The notes under the pieces are model-generated. The model saw only the letters and a list, made by a program, of their open reading frames with translations, was not told the DNA's origin and did not search any database. The position numbers were made by a program, and so were the translations under genes. A stretch of 64,000 bases of DNA from Sipunculus nudus (lineage: Eukaryota > Annelida > Sipuncula > Golfingiida > Sipunculidae), in assembly GCA_026874595.1 (NCBI GenBank), contig CM049317.1:54966118-55030117 (forward strand), read 5' to 3'. Shown piece after piece: positions 47,441 through 59,332 of the stretch (positions within the stretch are counted from its first letter, which is position 1; every line of letters begins with the position of its first letter).

Positions 47441-48154
47441 CAGTCATGATGTTCATAAACCAGAAGCGCGTAGCGTTTAGCTTCTTTGTTCATATTAGAT
47501 TTATGTTATGTTAGATTTATGATATTAGTTTAAGTCTTATTTATACTCCGGTCCTGCAATGTGTACAGCGAATAAAACGTTTATACTTTCACGTAATCTT
47601 ACATAGTACAGAATACCACATATCCTATATAATATGAATCACAATTTATAAGGAAGTAAATTCAGTACAGACCAATTCATATTATTTTTTTCTTTATTTT
47701 TTCTATTTTTTCCCCTCATATCTTGAGGTTTGTCTCAGAATATTATATTTTAATACTCTTTTTTTTCTCATCACTTACAGCCCTCAAAGTTAAGCATGCA
47801 TATGATATCAGACTATAAGTGTAAGGGAGTTTGCAGTTTGCCTGATGCTGGATCTTCAGAGTTCATTATATGTAAATGTAATTATTACATCTGCCGATTT
47901 TATTTATCATTCATTAAGGACTTGATGTTTTAATTTTGCCATGGGAATGATTTATTCTCCGCGATTTATTATCTGCCACATATAAAAACTGATCAATAAT
48001 TACAGTCTAGAACCACATCAAACAGAACAACATCATTCGTCACAAAAAGGGTTAATGTTCACTCTCAGCTACCAATATACGAATCTATATGTGATGATCT
48101 CTTGAAAAGGGATGTCTGAGTTAAATACTACGTTTAGCATTTAGTTAACAAGGG
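47441..48154. other. Unassigned AT-rich stretch
   Basis: A TATGTTAGATTTATG motif is duplicated near 47500-47525. Otherwise nothing was recognised. Confidence 0.35.
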
Positions 48155-48310
48155 TTTAAAACTAGCGATTTCCGCGAAAGGGAACTTATCGCGAAAATAA
48201 AACCTTCGTTCGTAAGACGCCACATGTGCACAGGTGTACAGTTATTTATTCTATAACCTCAATGGCATCTCACATATTTTGTGCCCGGTAGTTAAAGATT
48301 AGTGTTCGAT
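48155..48310 (+). mobile_element. MITE family M2 fragment
   Basis: ATCGCGAAAATAAAACCTTC, GTAAGACGCCACATGTGCAC, TATTCTATAACCTCAATGGC and TTGTGCCCGGTA align with 23600-23705. Ends are not both present. Confidence 0.6.
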
Positions 48311-51309
48311 ATTTACCCATACAATAAACGTTTTCTTTCACACAGCCCTGTAAACAAAATACATATTCGTATTCAAACAGAAATCTGTTGAATTGGCAGA
48401 ATACCTGGTTCATTCGGTTTAATTAAGATAGTAGTATGTTTGTACACCTGTCTCAATCAAGGAACTTCCAAATGTCATCTAATCCTTCTGGCGGAAGTTG
48501 GTACTATTTCTGAACTTCATTGAATCAAGTTGCATTGACTAGATGAAAAGTTTTTCAAATATTGGAAATTATTGGCATAAAAATAACGGCCCTGGTCGAG
48601 GTATGCGCTCTCCAGATACCGTCTCGTTAGCAGTGTAATTGATTGAATCATCGTTTACTGGTATTCTTGCCTCTTGGCGCTCCCAACTTGCCGGTTATCT
48701 ACAGCGGTTGTCAGCTTACTTGGACAACGTTCGTCCATTTGTACACTATAGACCCTGCGGTCTCCCCCCTCGTTAGAGGTCAACCGTTCATACTCCAGGT
48801 CCAGCTATGTTAACTTATAAGAAACCTGGCTGGAGTATTATATTAAAATCACGTTATGACAACCTTAAGCAATTAATAAAATTATCAATTAAAACCTAAA
48901 TTACAAAATAAAATGGCAGATGGACAGACAGAAAAAAACAGTTAGACAGACAAACAGACAGACATGAGTGATCACGTGACACCTGCCGAACTTCACCAAG
49001 GAAGGAATGAACAGAAAGGAGAAAGGAATTTTGGAGAATCCGTGAAATATTATGGGATGTCATGATTGGTGACTACCGCTCCAGAAGCTTAGCTGCTTAC
49101 AGCGGTATATCTTTTTACCTGTCTGCTTGCTGAATTTAGCATCTGAGCTCAGCCAAGTAGATTTCTTTAGATGTTTAGCATGCATATATGATACTTTTCC
49201 ATTGTGAGCTAGGCTTTGAAAAGCGGGATAAACAACCTGCTGTTTGAGTCGATATCACCCATGTCGGCAAAACCTCGCCTTGTCTGTGTAATCTTTGCTA
49301 TAAATAAACTTATGTCCCCAAGTCTTAAATGATACCCCGTGCTGAACATTATATGGGTTAAATCGTATAAGAGGATTACTTCTCCGGCTCTGTCAAGATA
49401 TACATACAGTGCTAGTATAGTTCAGATAGGTATTATTTTGATAATGGACCATTAGGCAGTACATCCGAGATATCTTTCAGGGGAGGTTACGTTTATTGAT
49501 TTTCCAAACACTTTCCACCGGCAGCTGTTGTCAATGAGTTCAAGTCTGATGTCTGTAATATAATTCTTTTGTCAGACCGAATATTTTCTCTAGTGTACTT
49601 TAGATGATAACGCAGGAGCTATGTTAACACATATATAAACATATAAAGAATAATAAAAATGCAAAACCCATCAAAATAACAGATTTTGCTGCGCAGCACT
49701 TGACCCTTAAACCATTTGCATGTCATTACGTCGACCTAAGCGGTTTGACGGAGGCTATGTTGTTTCCCCTGCCTATCAGCCATATCTTTTAATGAATCAT
49801 GTGCGAAACCTATGTATAATTAAATTTAATGCTGGTACAGTGATCTTTCTGATGGGATATACATTTTTTAATATTATATTTAATTCACATGATTTTGCAT
49901 CTATTTTAATCGCCCAGTAACAGTGAGCCTGTTTTTCGTGAATTAATATTAGGCTGCATGACAGTATCTCATTTTGTTTTCTCTTTCTTTTTTATTTCTA
50001 CCCTAAAGCTGAAGTTTCAAATTTTGCTTCAATAAAACATTTAAAATTTCCTTTTTTATTTTCAGGGAAAAAACGTAATTGAAATATTATCATGAAGTTT
50101 TATTTCAGATTTTAGATAAAGGTTTTTTGAAGATACTGCATGTGCCTTTAGTAAGCAGACTGGATTGCACTGGACTTGGCAGTAAATAGGGTTGTTAACG
50201 ACTTATATGTAATTGCAAGATAATCAATGATTTTTCTTAAATGTGACATACAAATGTTTGAAAATGAGAAAAGGTTAAAAAAAAAACATTTTTTCAGTAC
50301 ACGATAGTGAAAGTATACCAATAAACAGGTTTTATACAATTTTTCTTCAAATCAACTTTGTAAACAGTAGGTCCAAAAGTGGCTATGTACTTTTGTCCTT
50401 ATGGGTTATCTTTACGTTAATACGGGTATGCCTTTTATGTGTACTTATATATTTATGTAAATATATGCTGTCTCTAATGTTATGTCTCTGTAACTCTACC
50501 AGTCGAATCTGGAGTTTGCATCGATGAATGTAAAGTATTTTATGTATGAATGTAATATATAATATGCAGTTTTTTTAACAAAAGCACTAGTATAAGAATG
50601 TTTATATATTGGCATTTCCGGCATACAAAATTCCAGGATGGGCGTTTTATAATTTTTGGCAAATTTATTTAACTTGACATGGGCTTTAAGATATGATTAT
50701 TTATGTTAGCTATATATCTTAGAATAATGACGTCACACACTAAGTACAGCATGTAGCTATATAGCTGTAGAATTATCAACATACAACGTCTTGATCGCTG
50801 TTTTTATTTATATGCACTAGCATATTACAAGTCCTTGCGTAGTTCACGTGGTTCCTGATAGGTTTCGCTGCAATAGCCCCCTTCGAGAAAAATTTCAAAT
50901 TTCTCATCATTCACTGGGGGGGGGGGGGGATGGAAAATGACACCCCTCCCTTAGGACCCACTTCAGTTTTTGTTCAATGTACAAAATTCCTTATTGATGG
51001 TCAAGGAAACACCAAAACTCATCATCACATTACACATTTACCCATTGAACATTTCTATGCAAATTTTGCATAAACTGAACCAACCTACTGCTTGAAATAT
51101 TATTTTCTTTCTATCTTCTATCTTTCTATCTAAAATGCTCGATAAACACTTCCAGTGGTGCAGGCAACTCTGCAGTCATACCAAAACTCAACGCATAAAA
51201 TGTTTACTATCTTGATTTAAACTGCGTATATTTGACACGGTCAGAATCAGCTTTACAGGAAGAATTCGATAAAAAAACATGGATTGCCAGATTCTAATAA
51301 TTTAATACA
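48311..51309. other. Unassigned non-coding stretch upstream of the membrane-protein gene
   Basis: Contains an (ACAG)n run at 48905-48965 and a poly-G run at 50918-50930. A CRE palindrome lies at 50728-50735. No exon was identified with confidence. Confidence 0.35.
50918..50930. repeat. Poly-G tract
   Basis: A run of about 13 G residues. Confidence 0.85.
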
Positions 51310-51372
51310 TCAGTCCGTGACGTCACACATGTGCCCTCCAATCACATCAGGGCACAGTCGCTGAACTAGCTG
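51310..51372 (+). promoter_or_regulatory. Candidate promoter: CRE, CCAAT box
   Basis: A full cAMP-response element TGACGTCA (51318-51325) is followed by CACATGTG (an E-box) and CCAATCACATCAGGGCAC, containing a CCAAT box at about 51337. The region lies about 390 bp upstream of the probable 5' UTR exon at 51716-51799, and its GC content is above that of its surroundings. No TATA box was seen. The link to the gene is inferred from position only. Confidence 0.35.
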
Positions 51373-51715
51373 CATGGAATGTTCCCGTCACATGTTGACC
51401 AGATCTGTTGTATTTCACCGTCAAAAGAGTTTTGCCTTGCAGGCAAGGAAGAGTGTATTACATTGTGTTTTTTATGGGACATTTATTTTATGCTTTTTGT
51501 ACATCTTTCTACAAGCAAGCAACTGCTATTGGTGTTGTTACCTGCATGGGTTTTTTTCAATAAAAGAGCCAAACTTTGAAATTATGATACATTTTTTCGA
51601 GATAAATCGGAGTAACATCCCGAGTTGGTGGATGTTTCGATAGGGACGACGCTTTAGAATGATATAAAGTGCGGATAGAGAGACTTAGAGATTAATTTTT
51701 ATCCCTCTTTTGCAG

Positions 51716-51799
51716 ATGTCTCGGTTCCGAATTCCTCTGATGCCGTAAACATCAACCCGCATTCATACTATAGACAACTAGCATACAGAACATTATGAG
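51716..51799 (+). other. Probable 5' UTR exon of the membrane-protein gene
   Basis: The segment is preceded by a pyrimidine-rich acceptor (TATCCCTCTTTTGCAG) and ends at a consensus donor (ATGAG|GTAAGA). All three frames contain stops over its 84 bp, including an 11-codon upstream ORF ATG...TAA from its first base. It is therefore most likely non-coding and spliced to the exon starting at 53521. It could instead be part of a longer first exon. Confidence 0.45.
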
Positions 51800-52119
51800 G
51801 TAAGATAAACTTTTAATATTATTATCTTGGTATTAATTTGATTAATTGGAAACGAAATACTGGCGACCTCTTGGCGCCAAATTGGGGCCATAGTTTAAGG
51901 TGGTTAATCGGCATGAAATGTGCTATATCCCTACTGGAAACCGTAAATAGCCCGAAGGAGAACCCTTCTGAAACCTTAGGAGGACCGTCAGTACAGAATT
52001 CATCCCAGTTTTAGAGTCAAAACCGTGGTCAACCGTAGCAGAGGGACACCGGGATGCGCCGGGGCAAACCGGGACCCAAAACCGGGAACTTGTGACAGGG
52101 GTCTTTTACCAACCAAGTT

Positions 52120-52310
52120 TCGGAGGTCACCGTACGGTCGCCGTAGATTATGTGAGTGCAAAATACGGGGAATAAAAATCACACGGTGACCGTACGGTCT
52201 CGAAAACCCACGGCAAGCCGCCGAATCGATAAAAATCACACGGTGACCGTACGGTCTCAGAAACCCACAGCAAGCCACCGGGTCGAAAAAACCTCACGGC
52301 GCCCGGTGTA
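52120..52310 (+). repeat. 57-bp tandem repeat with ACCGTACGGT palindrome, about 3 units
   Basis: GGTSACCGTACGGTC occurs at about 52127, 52185 and 52242. The units also share CACGGCAAGCC and AAAAATCACAC. Since 57 is a multiple of three, the minus strand shows a periodic open frame, which I do not consider coding. It lies between the probable 5' UTR exon and the first coding exon. Confidence 0.8.
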
Positions 52311-52539
52311 TAGTGAGCTAGGTATAATTTCTGACTTATAAAATCAAATGAAAAAGAAAAGTTTGAAAAACAATTGTTTATGATGTACATGTATATGTAA
52401 TAATGATTATAAGAATATTTATATATAAAATCCATTTGTATAACAGCCATCAAGGGGTGAGAAATAATCCTTACTAATTGCCTAATTTAAAAAGACTTCT
52501 CACAATGACCGGACATATCAGATCATGGGCCTGAACAAT

Positions 52540-52657
52540 TAATTCTCTGGGCGTCCCCGGTTACTGCAGATCTCTGCCACCGCCCTTATTTGTAAACCTT
52601 AGCTAAACCCAGCACCTGTCCGTTGTTCAATCAGATCTCTGGTGCAGACGACACGAG
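52540..52657 (+). other. Candidate alternative first exon (ends at a strong donor)
   Basis: The donor GACACGAG|GTGAGT at 52657/52658 matches the consensus closely. The preceding stretch is GC-richer than its surroundings (GGGCGTCCCCGGTTACTGC). It could be an alternative non-coding first exon joined to 53521. No RNA evidence is available, and a chance donor is possible. Confidence 0.25.
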
Positions 52658-53520
52658 GTGAGTAGGGCGGGCCTGGATAAACGAGACTATATCACGTGAC
52701 CATACCTTATCCTTCTTTTCATCCAGGCACCCGTATTCTGCACAGGATGCGTAGTGCGGAAATGTAAAGGTCATGTGACCATTGGTCTGACTTTACCCTT
52801 GATAAACGGATCATCGCTGTTTGTCACAGAATCGTTAAAACCTACTAAATATAACTTTTTTCTTCTTTCTTTGTAAATTCAGCGCCAGTAATCTTTACTA
52901 GTAACGATTAAACATCCTCACAGAATGCGGATTTCTAGAAGTGCGTAAATCAATCCCCCAAGCAATGCCAACTGGAATCGATTCTGAAAAAAAAATTAAA
53001 TGCACTCTGGCCGTTCACTTGGTTACATGTAAAAATACATTTAATCAAAATCAATCGTAGACAACACTCGTAATTTTTGTGCAACAACTTCAAGAATATT
53101 AAGTCGGTAATGTATACCCGGTGACCTAGAGTTGCATTATTACTTCCCGGACTTTAATAAATAGCAGTGCATTCATATAGAGTTCATATCTGAATTGAGA
53201 GAATGCCTTAACAAAGTCTTACATAAATATGATCTTAAGTATTGTTTAAAGAACGGCGTTCTTCGCCCGTTTGTTCGTCTTTTTATGAGAAATTAAATGC
53301 GTTCTGTTTTACACCCAATTAGCTTGAAGATTTTTATTGACATTGAAAGTTGTATCTTTTTATTCCTTGATAAAATTGAAAGCAATTAAAATTGTTCACG
53401 AAAAATAAGCTGTCCATTATGTAAGTGTGAACAAATGCTGTTCATCGTCTTTACTTTTTTTTCTTCTTATTATTATTAATAATATCATCATAATTATCAT
53501 CATTATTCTTTTATTTTACA

Positions 53521-53572
53521 GATGAGTTGACGTCCCCTTCCCAGTTATCCGCGTGGAAATAAGACGTTATCC
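53521..53572 (+). promoter_or_regulatory. 5' UTR part of coding exon with in-frame stop
   Basis: The acceptor TTATTTTACAG ends at 53520. The exon opens with ATG AGT TGA, a two-codon upstream ORF in the same frame as the main ORF. This shows that the coding sequence cannot extend further 5' through this exon, and fixes 53573 as the first possible start. Confidence 0.6.
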
Positions 53573-53894
53573 ATGTGGCCCCCACGGGAACGTTCCTCCA
53601 GCTGCGTGGCCGACACACGTCGCAAAAGCAGCATCGGTCGCGCCTTTAACTTAATATATGCCAAGATGACAGGGGGGCCTGCAGTGGAAGATGGTATTGA
53701 AATCCTCACAACTCCAATGGGGGACAATGGGCCCGGGATGGGGCACCTAGAAGACACGAGGGTACACGAAACGGTGCAGCAGAAACAGAGATGGGTGGCG
53801 AGAGCTGTGATGATAGTGGCAGCAGTCATGTTCCTGATGAGCGTTTTACTTGTAGCGGTGACGTTGTCCCTGACAGACCACTTTGATGAGATGG
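53573..53894 (+). CDS. Small single-pass membrane protein, coding exon 1 (residues 1-107)
   Basis: This exon encodes 107 complete residues plus the first base of codon 108. The start is the first ATG after an in-frame stop. Its Kozak context is weak (TCC ATG T); Met32 (AAG ATG A) has a better context. Residues 1-77 are hydrophilic and probably cytosolic, with a basic, serine-rich start (RERSSS, TRRKSS), a glycine/proline-rich middle and QQKQRW just before the membrane. Residues 78-100 form one strong hydrophobic helix (AVMIVAAVMFLMSVLLVAV), followed by TDHFDEM. The exon ends at donor ATGG|GTTAGT, phase 1. There is no N-terminal signal peptide, so by the positive-inside rule the C-terminus should be outside or luminal. 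GC content and codon use are clearly higher than in the flanking DNA. I do not recognise the family; resemblance to small INAF-motif membrane proteins is only in layout. Confidence 0.75.
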
Positions 53895-54540
53895 GTTAGT
53901 GTCGTTTATGCCCAGATTTGATTGACAGGTCTGACGGAATGCACTTTCAGTAGTTATATGAAGAAATATCCGTGAAAATTACAGCATTCAACCAATACCT
54001 AGTCCTTTATTTTGAAAAGCCTACTTTGATAGTGCTATCAAGGTATGTCTTGTAAGACATCAGACCTTCATTCTCTTATCTATATTTGGACTGGCAAATT
54101 AATAGGCCACCCCTGTGGTAAAGTAGGCTGTCCTTGGGTCAGGGCAGTAAGGCTCTTCACTTGGTCTTTAATATTAGTGCCTGAATGAGACAAACGTATG
54201 GCGCTATCCATCCGTTGGTGAAAGGGATAGTAACCTGGTTGATATGCCTGCTTCTAATAAAATGACACTCAGTCAAAACATTATGAGCTAGAGAGCTAAA
54301 CGTTAATCGACATAAGGGGGAACCTGTTGATAGTACCTGCCGCGATTGTTATAACTCTTTGACCATCACGTTTACTTCTTAGGCTGGCAGTTTATGTTTT
54401 GGCTTAGTAACAATCATTCCATATTTTCTTGGAAAAATGACTTTTCGGCCACTTGGTGATTACTAGTATAAACTTAAACTGCTGTGTTGTTCATTTTATC
54501 TGTCGGAAAACTCCTACAGGCTGTTGTAGAAGTAGTCGCA

Positions 54541-54577
54541 CCAGGCGGGGGAGGCGGGGGGGGGGGGGGGGGGGGGG
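54541..54577. repeat. Long G-rich run, potential quadruplex
   Basis: GGCGGGGGAGGCGGG runs into more than 20 uninterrupted G residues, on the coding strand of the intron. Confidence 0.9.
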
Positions 54578-54911
54578 CGAGCGAATGAAATACATCGGGC
54601 GTATGAAGGGACGAGAAGTAAATATGTTGCTCTCTCACACAGCGCTATATCAACAACAATAACAATTTTCTGGCGAGGGGGAATGTTGCTGCTTCGACAT
54701 TCACCACTTTTTATCAAGATATAGTCCACCTCCTGGATAAATTGTGAGCGCATGAAATACATCGGGCGTATGAAGGGACGAGAAGTAAATATGTTGCTCT
54801 CTCACACAGCGCTATATCAACAACAATAACAATTTTCTGGCGAGGGGGAATGTTGCTGCTTCGGCATTCACCACTTTTTATCAAGATATATTCCACCTCC
54901 TGGATAAATTA
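54578..54911 (+). repeat. 167-bp tandem duplication, near identical
   Basis: ATGAAATACATCGGGCGTAT starts at 54585 and again at 54752. Over about 160 bp I see only two or three differences (for example TTCGACATTC versus TTCGGCATTC, GATATAGTCC versus GATATATTCC). The duplication is young and abuts the G-run. Confidence 0.95.
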
Positions 54912-56061
54912 GGTGCTTTCATGCCAGTTGATCTCTGAACCAATCAACAAGAGTGTTACGAATTGTCCAACGTGTTTTCACGCCAACTAGTGGCAAAATG
55001 TGGAGACCGAGCCAGAGCAAGCAATATTTACTCAACGTGCAGGCAAAGGCCTTTACGTGGTAAGAGAATATAAAACCCTTAGAACAAAAGTGTATTGTCT
55101 CTAACTATGACATTTGATTTGACAAAATTATTCCATCATATATAATTTAAGAAAAAATATTTGAAATATTTTATTTGATATGATTTGATCATCGTATGAA
55201 AATTTAAACTTGAAGTCATATTTAACAGTTGCACCATGAGTGGAGTACTATTTAAGATCCCTGGAGATACTTTGTGGGAGTTTCCAAATTAACCTGAAGT
55301 GACTATTAAGAACTTTAGGATGACGTTCCTGTTAATTTTAAACTACATAATTTAATATACTGTAATCTTTATTTTTCTCAAACTGTGATACGGTGCGTTT
55401 TCTGTGATTAAACATAGCATATGTTATAGTAGATTAATTACATATTAGACTGGCACAGTTGGTAACGCTAATATGACTTACGGATGCTCTGGCTACATGG
55501 CCGTATTGCGACCACAAGGAAAGGTTCGGTCACCTGGCAGCATGTTATGTAACTAATTCATGTCTCTTTTTACTGTCATGCTAGCACAGAAATTCAAAAC
55601 AAAATTTCTTCTATCAAGTCATGCGATTACCCTTATTTTTACCTTATTTTAGTGGTAATGGGAAACAATTACTGAAGGCCTGGCAATTCTAGTTACATAT
55701 GCACATATGAGGTGGTGCCTCCTTATTGCTACAGGCAGTTTAACGTGTCCGTACCAGAGGAAACACGAAATCGATAATTGGAACTGGAAGTTGTGCCACA
55801 CTAGGTTTAGGTTACGGGCGCTTAAGGAGGGGATTGCAAGATACTAATGTGGCAACTGAAGTTGTTGCCGGTATTCCTTAAGGTTACACGCATTTCTGTT
55901 GCATTATGAGGCTTAAACATGTTACGCATAGTGAAGCGGTGCATTCCGATATCTGACGTCTATTAAATATAGATAAGCCCTTTGAATCTTGTATAAAGAA
56001 TAAGCCAAAAAGAATAAATCCAAGGTTATAAAGGCTGTTGTTAAGATACATGTGTTTATAA

Positions 56062-56076
56062 CGGGGTGGGGGGGGG
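56062..56076. repeat. Poly-G tract
   Basis: GGGGTGGGGGGGGGT, a short G-rich run in the intron. Confidence 0.8.
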
Positions 56077-56979
56077 TCTAAAATGGCCGCCGGTCATGAT
56101 CCAAACAAGGACATCTGGTGGCAATTCAGAAGAACAAGAATGGTATTAAGTTATTAACATAAAAAAACTGCGTTTCTTCATTTATTCTCACTAGCAACCA
56201 TCAGCGACCCTTCAACTTCAACGCATGCGCACTAAACCTCCTTCGCTTTTATAATCCTTTTTTTCGGTTTGTCAATACACGTATGTGCACATGTGCATCG
56301 TGTTTACTAATAGTTTGTAGACAGATGTAAACAAGCTGTAAACAACACACCTCAAAAGTTATAATAACCTTCCTTAATAGGATTTACCTACAAGCCATCA
56401 ATATGTACACAACATTCGCCAGAAATGAAATAACTTCAACATATAAAGCAGGTGAGTAGCTGGTATTAATTCACATGATTCAAAAGGTTTCAAAGTTGAC
56501 ATTTCTACCCTACATTGCAAGTGATGCAGTGATATTACGTATTATAAGTCAGGCTTCCATTTATTTTAAGACATTCCGTCTTGCTATCTCATCAAATGAG
56601 GAACATGTCAAAAGTCAAGGGAGTGGGAATCGCAAAACTGTGAATCCCCGTTCTGTATCTTTTTCTCTAAAAATCATTATTTGTAAGCACATCATTTGAA
56701 ATAAAAAATTATATCATTTATAAATTACCTATCTATTTTCCTAAATTATGCGTTGTTAAGTCTGGTCAAAACATGCAAACAAAAAATTGTTCTGTGATTG
56801 ATCCAATCTGGAAGGGCACATTTGCTGGAATATTTAATATTTTAGGGAAAACAAATAAAACCGCTTATACACTTAGTAAATACATCTATATTTTGCATAT
56901 TGCTGTGGACAGTGTTTTCTTTTCAATTCTGTTCTTTAATTCATTTTGTTAAAATGCGACCCAAATTTATATTTTTTAG

Positions 56980-57071
56980 TCAGAAAAATGAACGGAAAGA
57001 CGACGGTGGCGCCGTCTATCGACACCGAGGGAACCTCGAGCAGCCCTTACAATATAACCAACAACAGCTGA
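56980..57071 (+). CDS. Small single-pass membrane protein, coding exon 2 (residues 108-137)
   Basis: Acceptor ATTTTTTAG|TCAGAAAAATG. Joining in phase 1 to the exon ending at 53894 gives codon 108 as Val, then RKMNGKTTVAPSIDTEGTSS and a short end, with the TGA stop at 57069-57071. The total length is about 137 residues. The 30-residue tail is rich in Ser, Thr and Asn and holds two N-glycosylation sequons (N132-I-T and N135-N-S, the latter at the very end). This agrees with an extracellular or luminal C-terminus predicted from the membrane helix in exon 1. The exon pairing is inferred from splice-site quality, matching phase and the sensible tail; another downstream exon could be used instead. 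Confidence 0.6.
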
Positions 57072-57950
57072 CCTCAGTAGCCTGTCACGTGGTATCTCCT
57101 CGTGCAAACAGCAAAGATGCACGACCAACATATCTGTGATAACATCTAACTCTGCTAGGTGGACTCGTACGGACAGAAAAGTATGAGTTAAAGGAAGATG
57201 CATATGATATCCAATCAGAGACAAGGAGACGACCGACCAAACAATCAAAGAAAAGATACATATATGCAATTATGGAAAATTAATGCGCTAAAACGAGAGC
57301 TCAGTAAAACTACAGGAAAGGAAAAACAACTGCACAAATAACAGATACAGAGACACTTATTTGTTGTCTATAAATGATGAATCGGTGCTCTGGATACAAA
57401 TAGTGTAAACGCACATTCAGTCAGTGTCTTTTTGGTTGAAAAGCAACCAGTTTTAAGCAAAGTTCAATAATAGATAAATACAGTTGTAAATAATAGTGCG
57501 CATGCGCACAAATTCACGCAGTGGAAACTCACCTGAGCAGACGATGCACTTCAATGACGCTAAGTGCGTATAGCTTACCATACGTTTAATGATCGAGGAT
57601 TATATACATTTTCTACATCGAATGTAACTCAAATACTGAGACATGCGTTCAGTGATCCCTGGTTTAGTTCAATGAGAAGCTTAAGAAAATGGAGATGGCG
57701 TCGACTATATATCGGAGGATTTTAAGGATTTATGAAAGGATATAATCGATCACTCCGGATGCAGATTCCTGTCACAATATTTAATTTTCTTTTGAATATT
57801 AATTTGGTAAAAGGCTAATTGCACAATGATTATCATTCTATTTAAACAGGAACAGTCAGTGAGCTCGTCCACAGTAAAATCTATACAGTAGAGTGACGTC
57901 TGTGTAAGATATAATAACTTTTAATCAGCAATAAACGTGGTGTTACAGCA
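57072..57950 (+). terminator. Probable 3' UTR with AATAAA signal
   Basis: No long open frame follows the stop on the plus strand. A canonical AATAAA polyadenylation signal is present at 57930-57935, followed by a GT-rich GTGGTGTTACAG. Another AATAAA lies at 58587. The cleavage site is inferred. Confidence 0.35.
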
Positions 57951-58675
57951 GGTTTCCATATGACACATTACGTACATTTCAACATTTAAGAATGAAATCT
58001 GGTATCACGGAAGCTCCTAATGGGGGCACCACAAGCTCCTAATAGGGGGCGCCACCAGCTGATGTTTTATCCGAGCGCAAGATGGGAGAAAAACTGTGGG
58101 TCATACTCTCAATTAGGGTAACATTCATAATTTTTATTGGAAATGTTTCATTTGCCAGACTTGCCCGGGGTTGATTCGCTATTTTCTGCTCGTAAATGAG
58201 TGTTCCAGTCTTGCGTAATCACAAGAAAATCGTGATCGGGTGAAAATACGATTCGTCACGCCCGTCACGTGGCCTCTCATCAATGATCGCGTGATCGCGT
58301 GATTAAATGTGGGATCATATGGTATAATATTTTTTTAGTTTTGCACTTTTATTGTGCATCTTGAAAAATAACGTGCATTTCCACTGAATATTATTATTAT
58401 AAATCCACATTCACCTTACCTTCTGCTGAACTCTGCTGCAGTTGTGGACTCTGGGTGGTTGTTATTTTTATACTCAACACTGATATATTATAATCAAAGT
58501 TAATATACTCATAGATGTAATATTAAATGTAAAGCCATGTTGAATGGTTGGTGACCATGTCATCTCCATTATACATATGATGATTGAATAAATTATCACC
58601 ATCATCATACACTGGTGTGTTATATTTTCTTTTGATTGACTCTTTTATAGATATTTGATATGTTCACATACTCGA
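57951..58675. other. Unassigned non-coding stretch
   Basis: A short direct repeat AGCTCCTAATRGGGGGCRCC occurs twice at 58012-58052. Nothing else was recognised. Confidence 0.4.
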
Positions 58676-59088
58676 AAGCCGGCCTCCCATGTATACGGAT
58701 TTTTTTCCAGCCGATTTTTTGCCGGCCGAAAAAAAATCGGTATATGTGTTGATGCTGCCGGATTTTTAAAATATCTACCAGGAATAATCGGCCGCAGAAA
58801 TCCTTGACATTGTCAAGGATTTACCTGCCGATTTTTCCAGCTGGAACATTTTGTAGATGTGATGATTCACAACCTACCTTTTCTTCTTTTTCTCATTTCT
58901 GACGCCAACATCAATTTTGAAGACGAACCCAGAATTGACAAAAATGATAGAAAAAGTCTTGTGATCTGCAGGGAAAATCGGAAGTTGCCTGTGCGGGCCC
59001 TCGCCGGCCGGTGAGACTTAAAGATTTTTCAGCCGCTTAAAAAATCGGGCGGCAAGTGAAATCGGTAGATGGGAAGCCGGCTTTAAAG
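58676..59088. mobile_element. MITE M3, 413 bp with 26-bp inverted ends
   Basis: The left end AAAGCCGGCCTCCCATGTAT and the right end, inverted, AAAGCCGGCTTCCCATCTAC both continue to GATTT. Internal GCCGATTTTT and AAATCGG motifs recur in both senses, so the whole element is partly palindromic. No coding sequence is present. The target duplication is not clear, and the superfamily is unknown. Confidence 0.7.
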
Positions 59089-59332
59089 ATTAACTAATAC
59101 TTCCCCCTCCATGGGCAGTTTGAAGGAGTTCTGTTATGAACCACATAATCTGTTTCCCACGTCGGTGTCCATTAAAATTGTTGCGATTATTCCCTCAAAC
59201 ATAAATTATGTCCCACAATCGACACAAAAGTTAAAGCCATACATGTACTAGTATACACCTTATTTGTGCGATTTTTTTTTTTTTTGCTTTCTGGTTTACA
59301 CTTGATACATTAAATGAGCTAAAATTAATTTA
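59089..59332. other. Unassigned short stretch
   Basis: Contains a T-run (59271-59285) and nothing else recognised. Confidence 0.4.

Larger units (their letters stand above)
53895..56979 (+). other. Intron of the membrane-protein gene
   Basis: Runs from GT at 53895 to AG at 56979 (ATTTTTTAG). It contains a G-run (54541-54577), a 167-bp tandem duplication (54578-54911) and a second G-run (56062-56076). No further exon was seen inside, but small ones cannot be excluded. Confidence 0.6.

Noticed and set aside
52000-52278. 92-codon minus-strand open frame with repeated RPYGHRVIFI
   Set aside because: Arises from the 57-bp tandem repeat; period divisible by three.
53545-53829. 94-codon minus-strand open frame opposite coding exon 1
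   Set aside because: Shadow of the plus-strand coding exon, which has the splice sites and the membrane helix.
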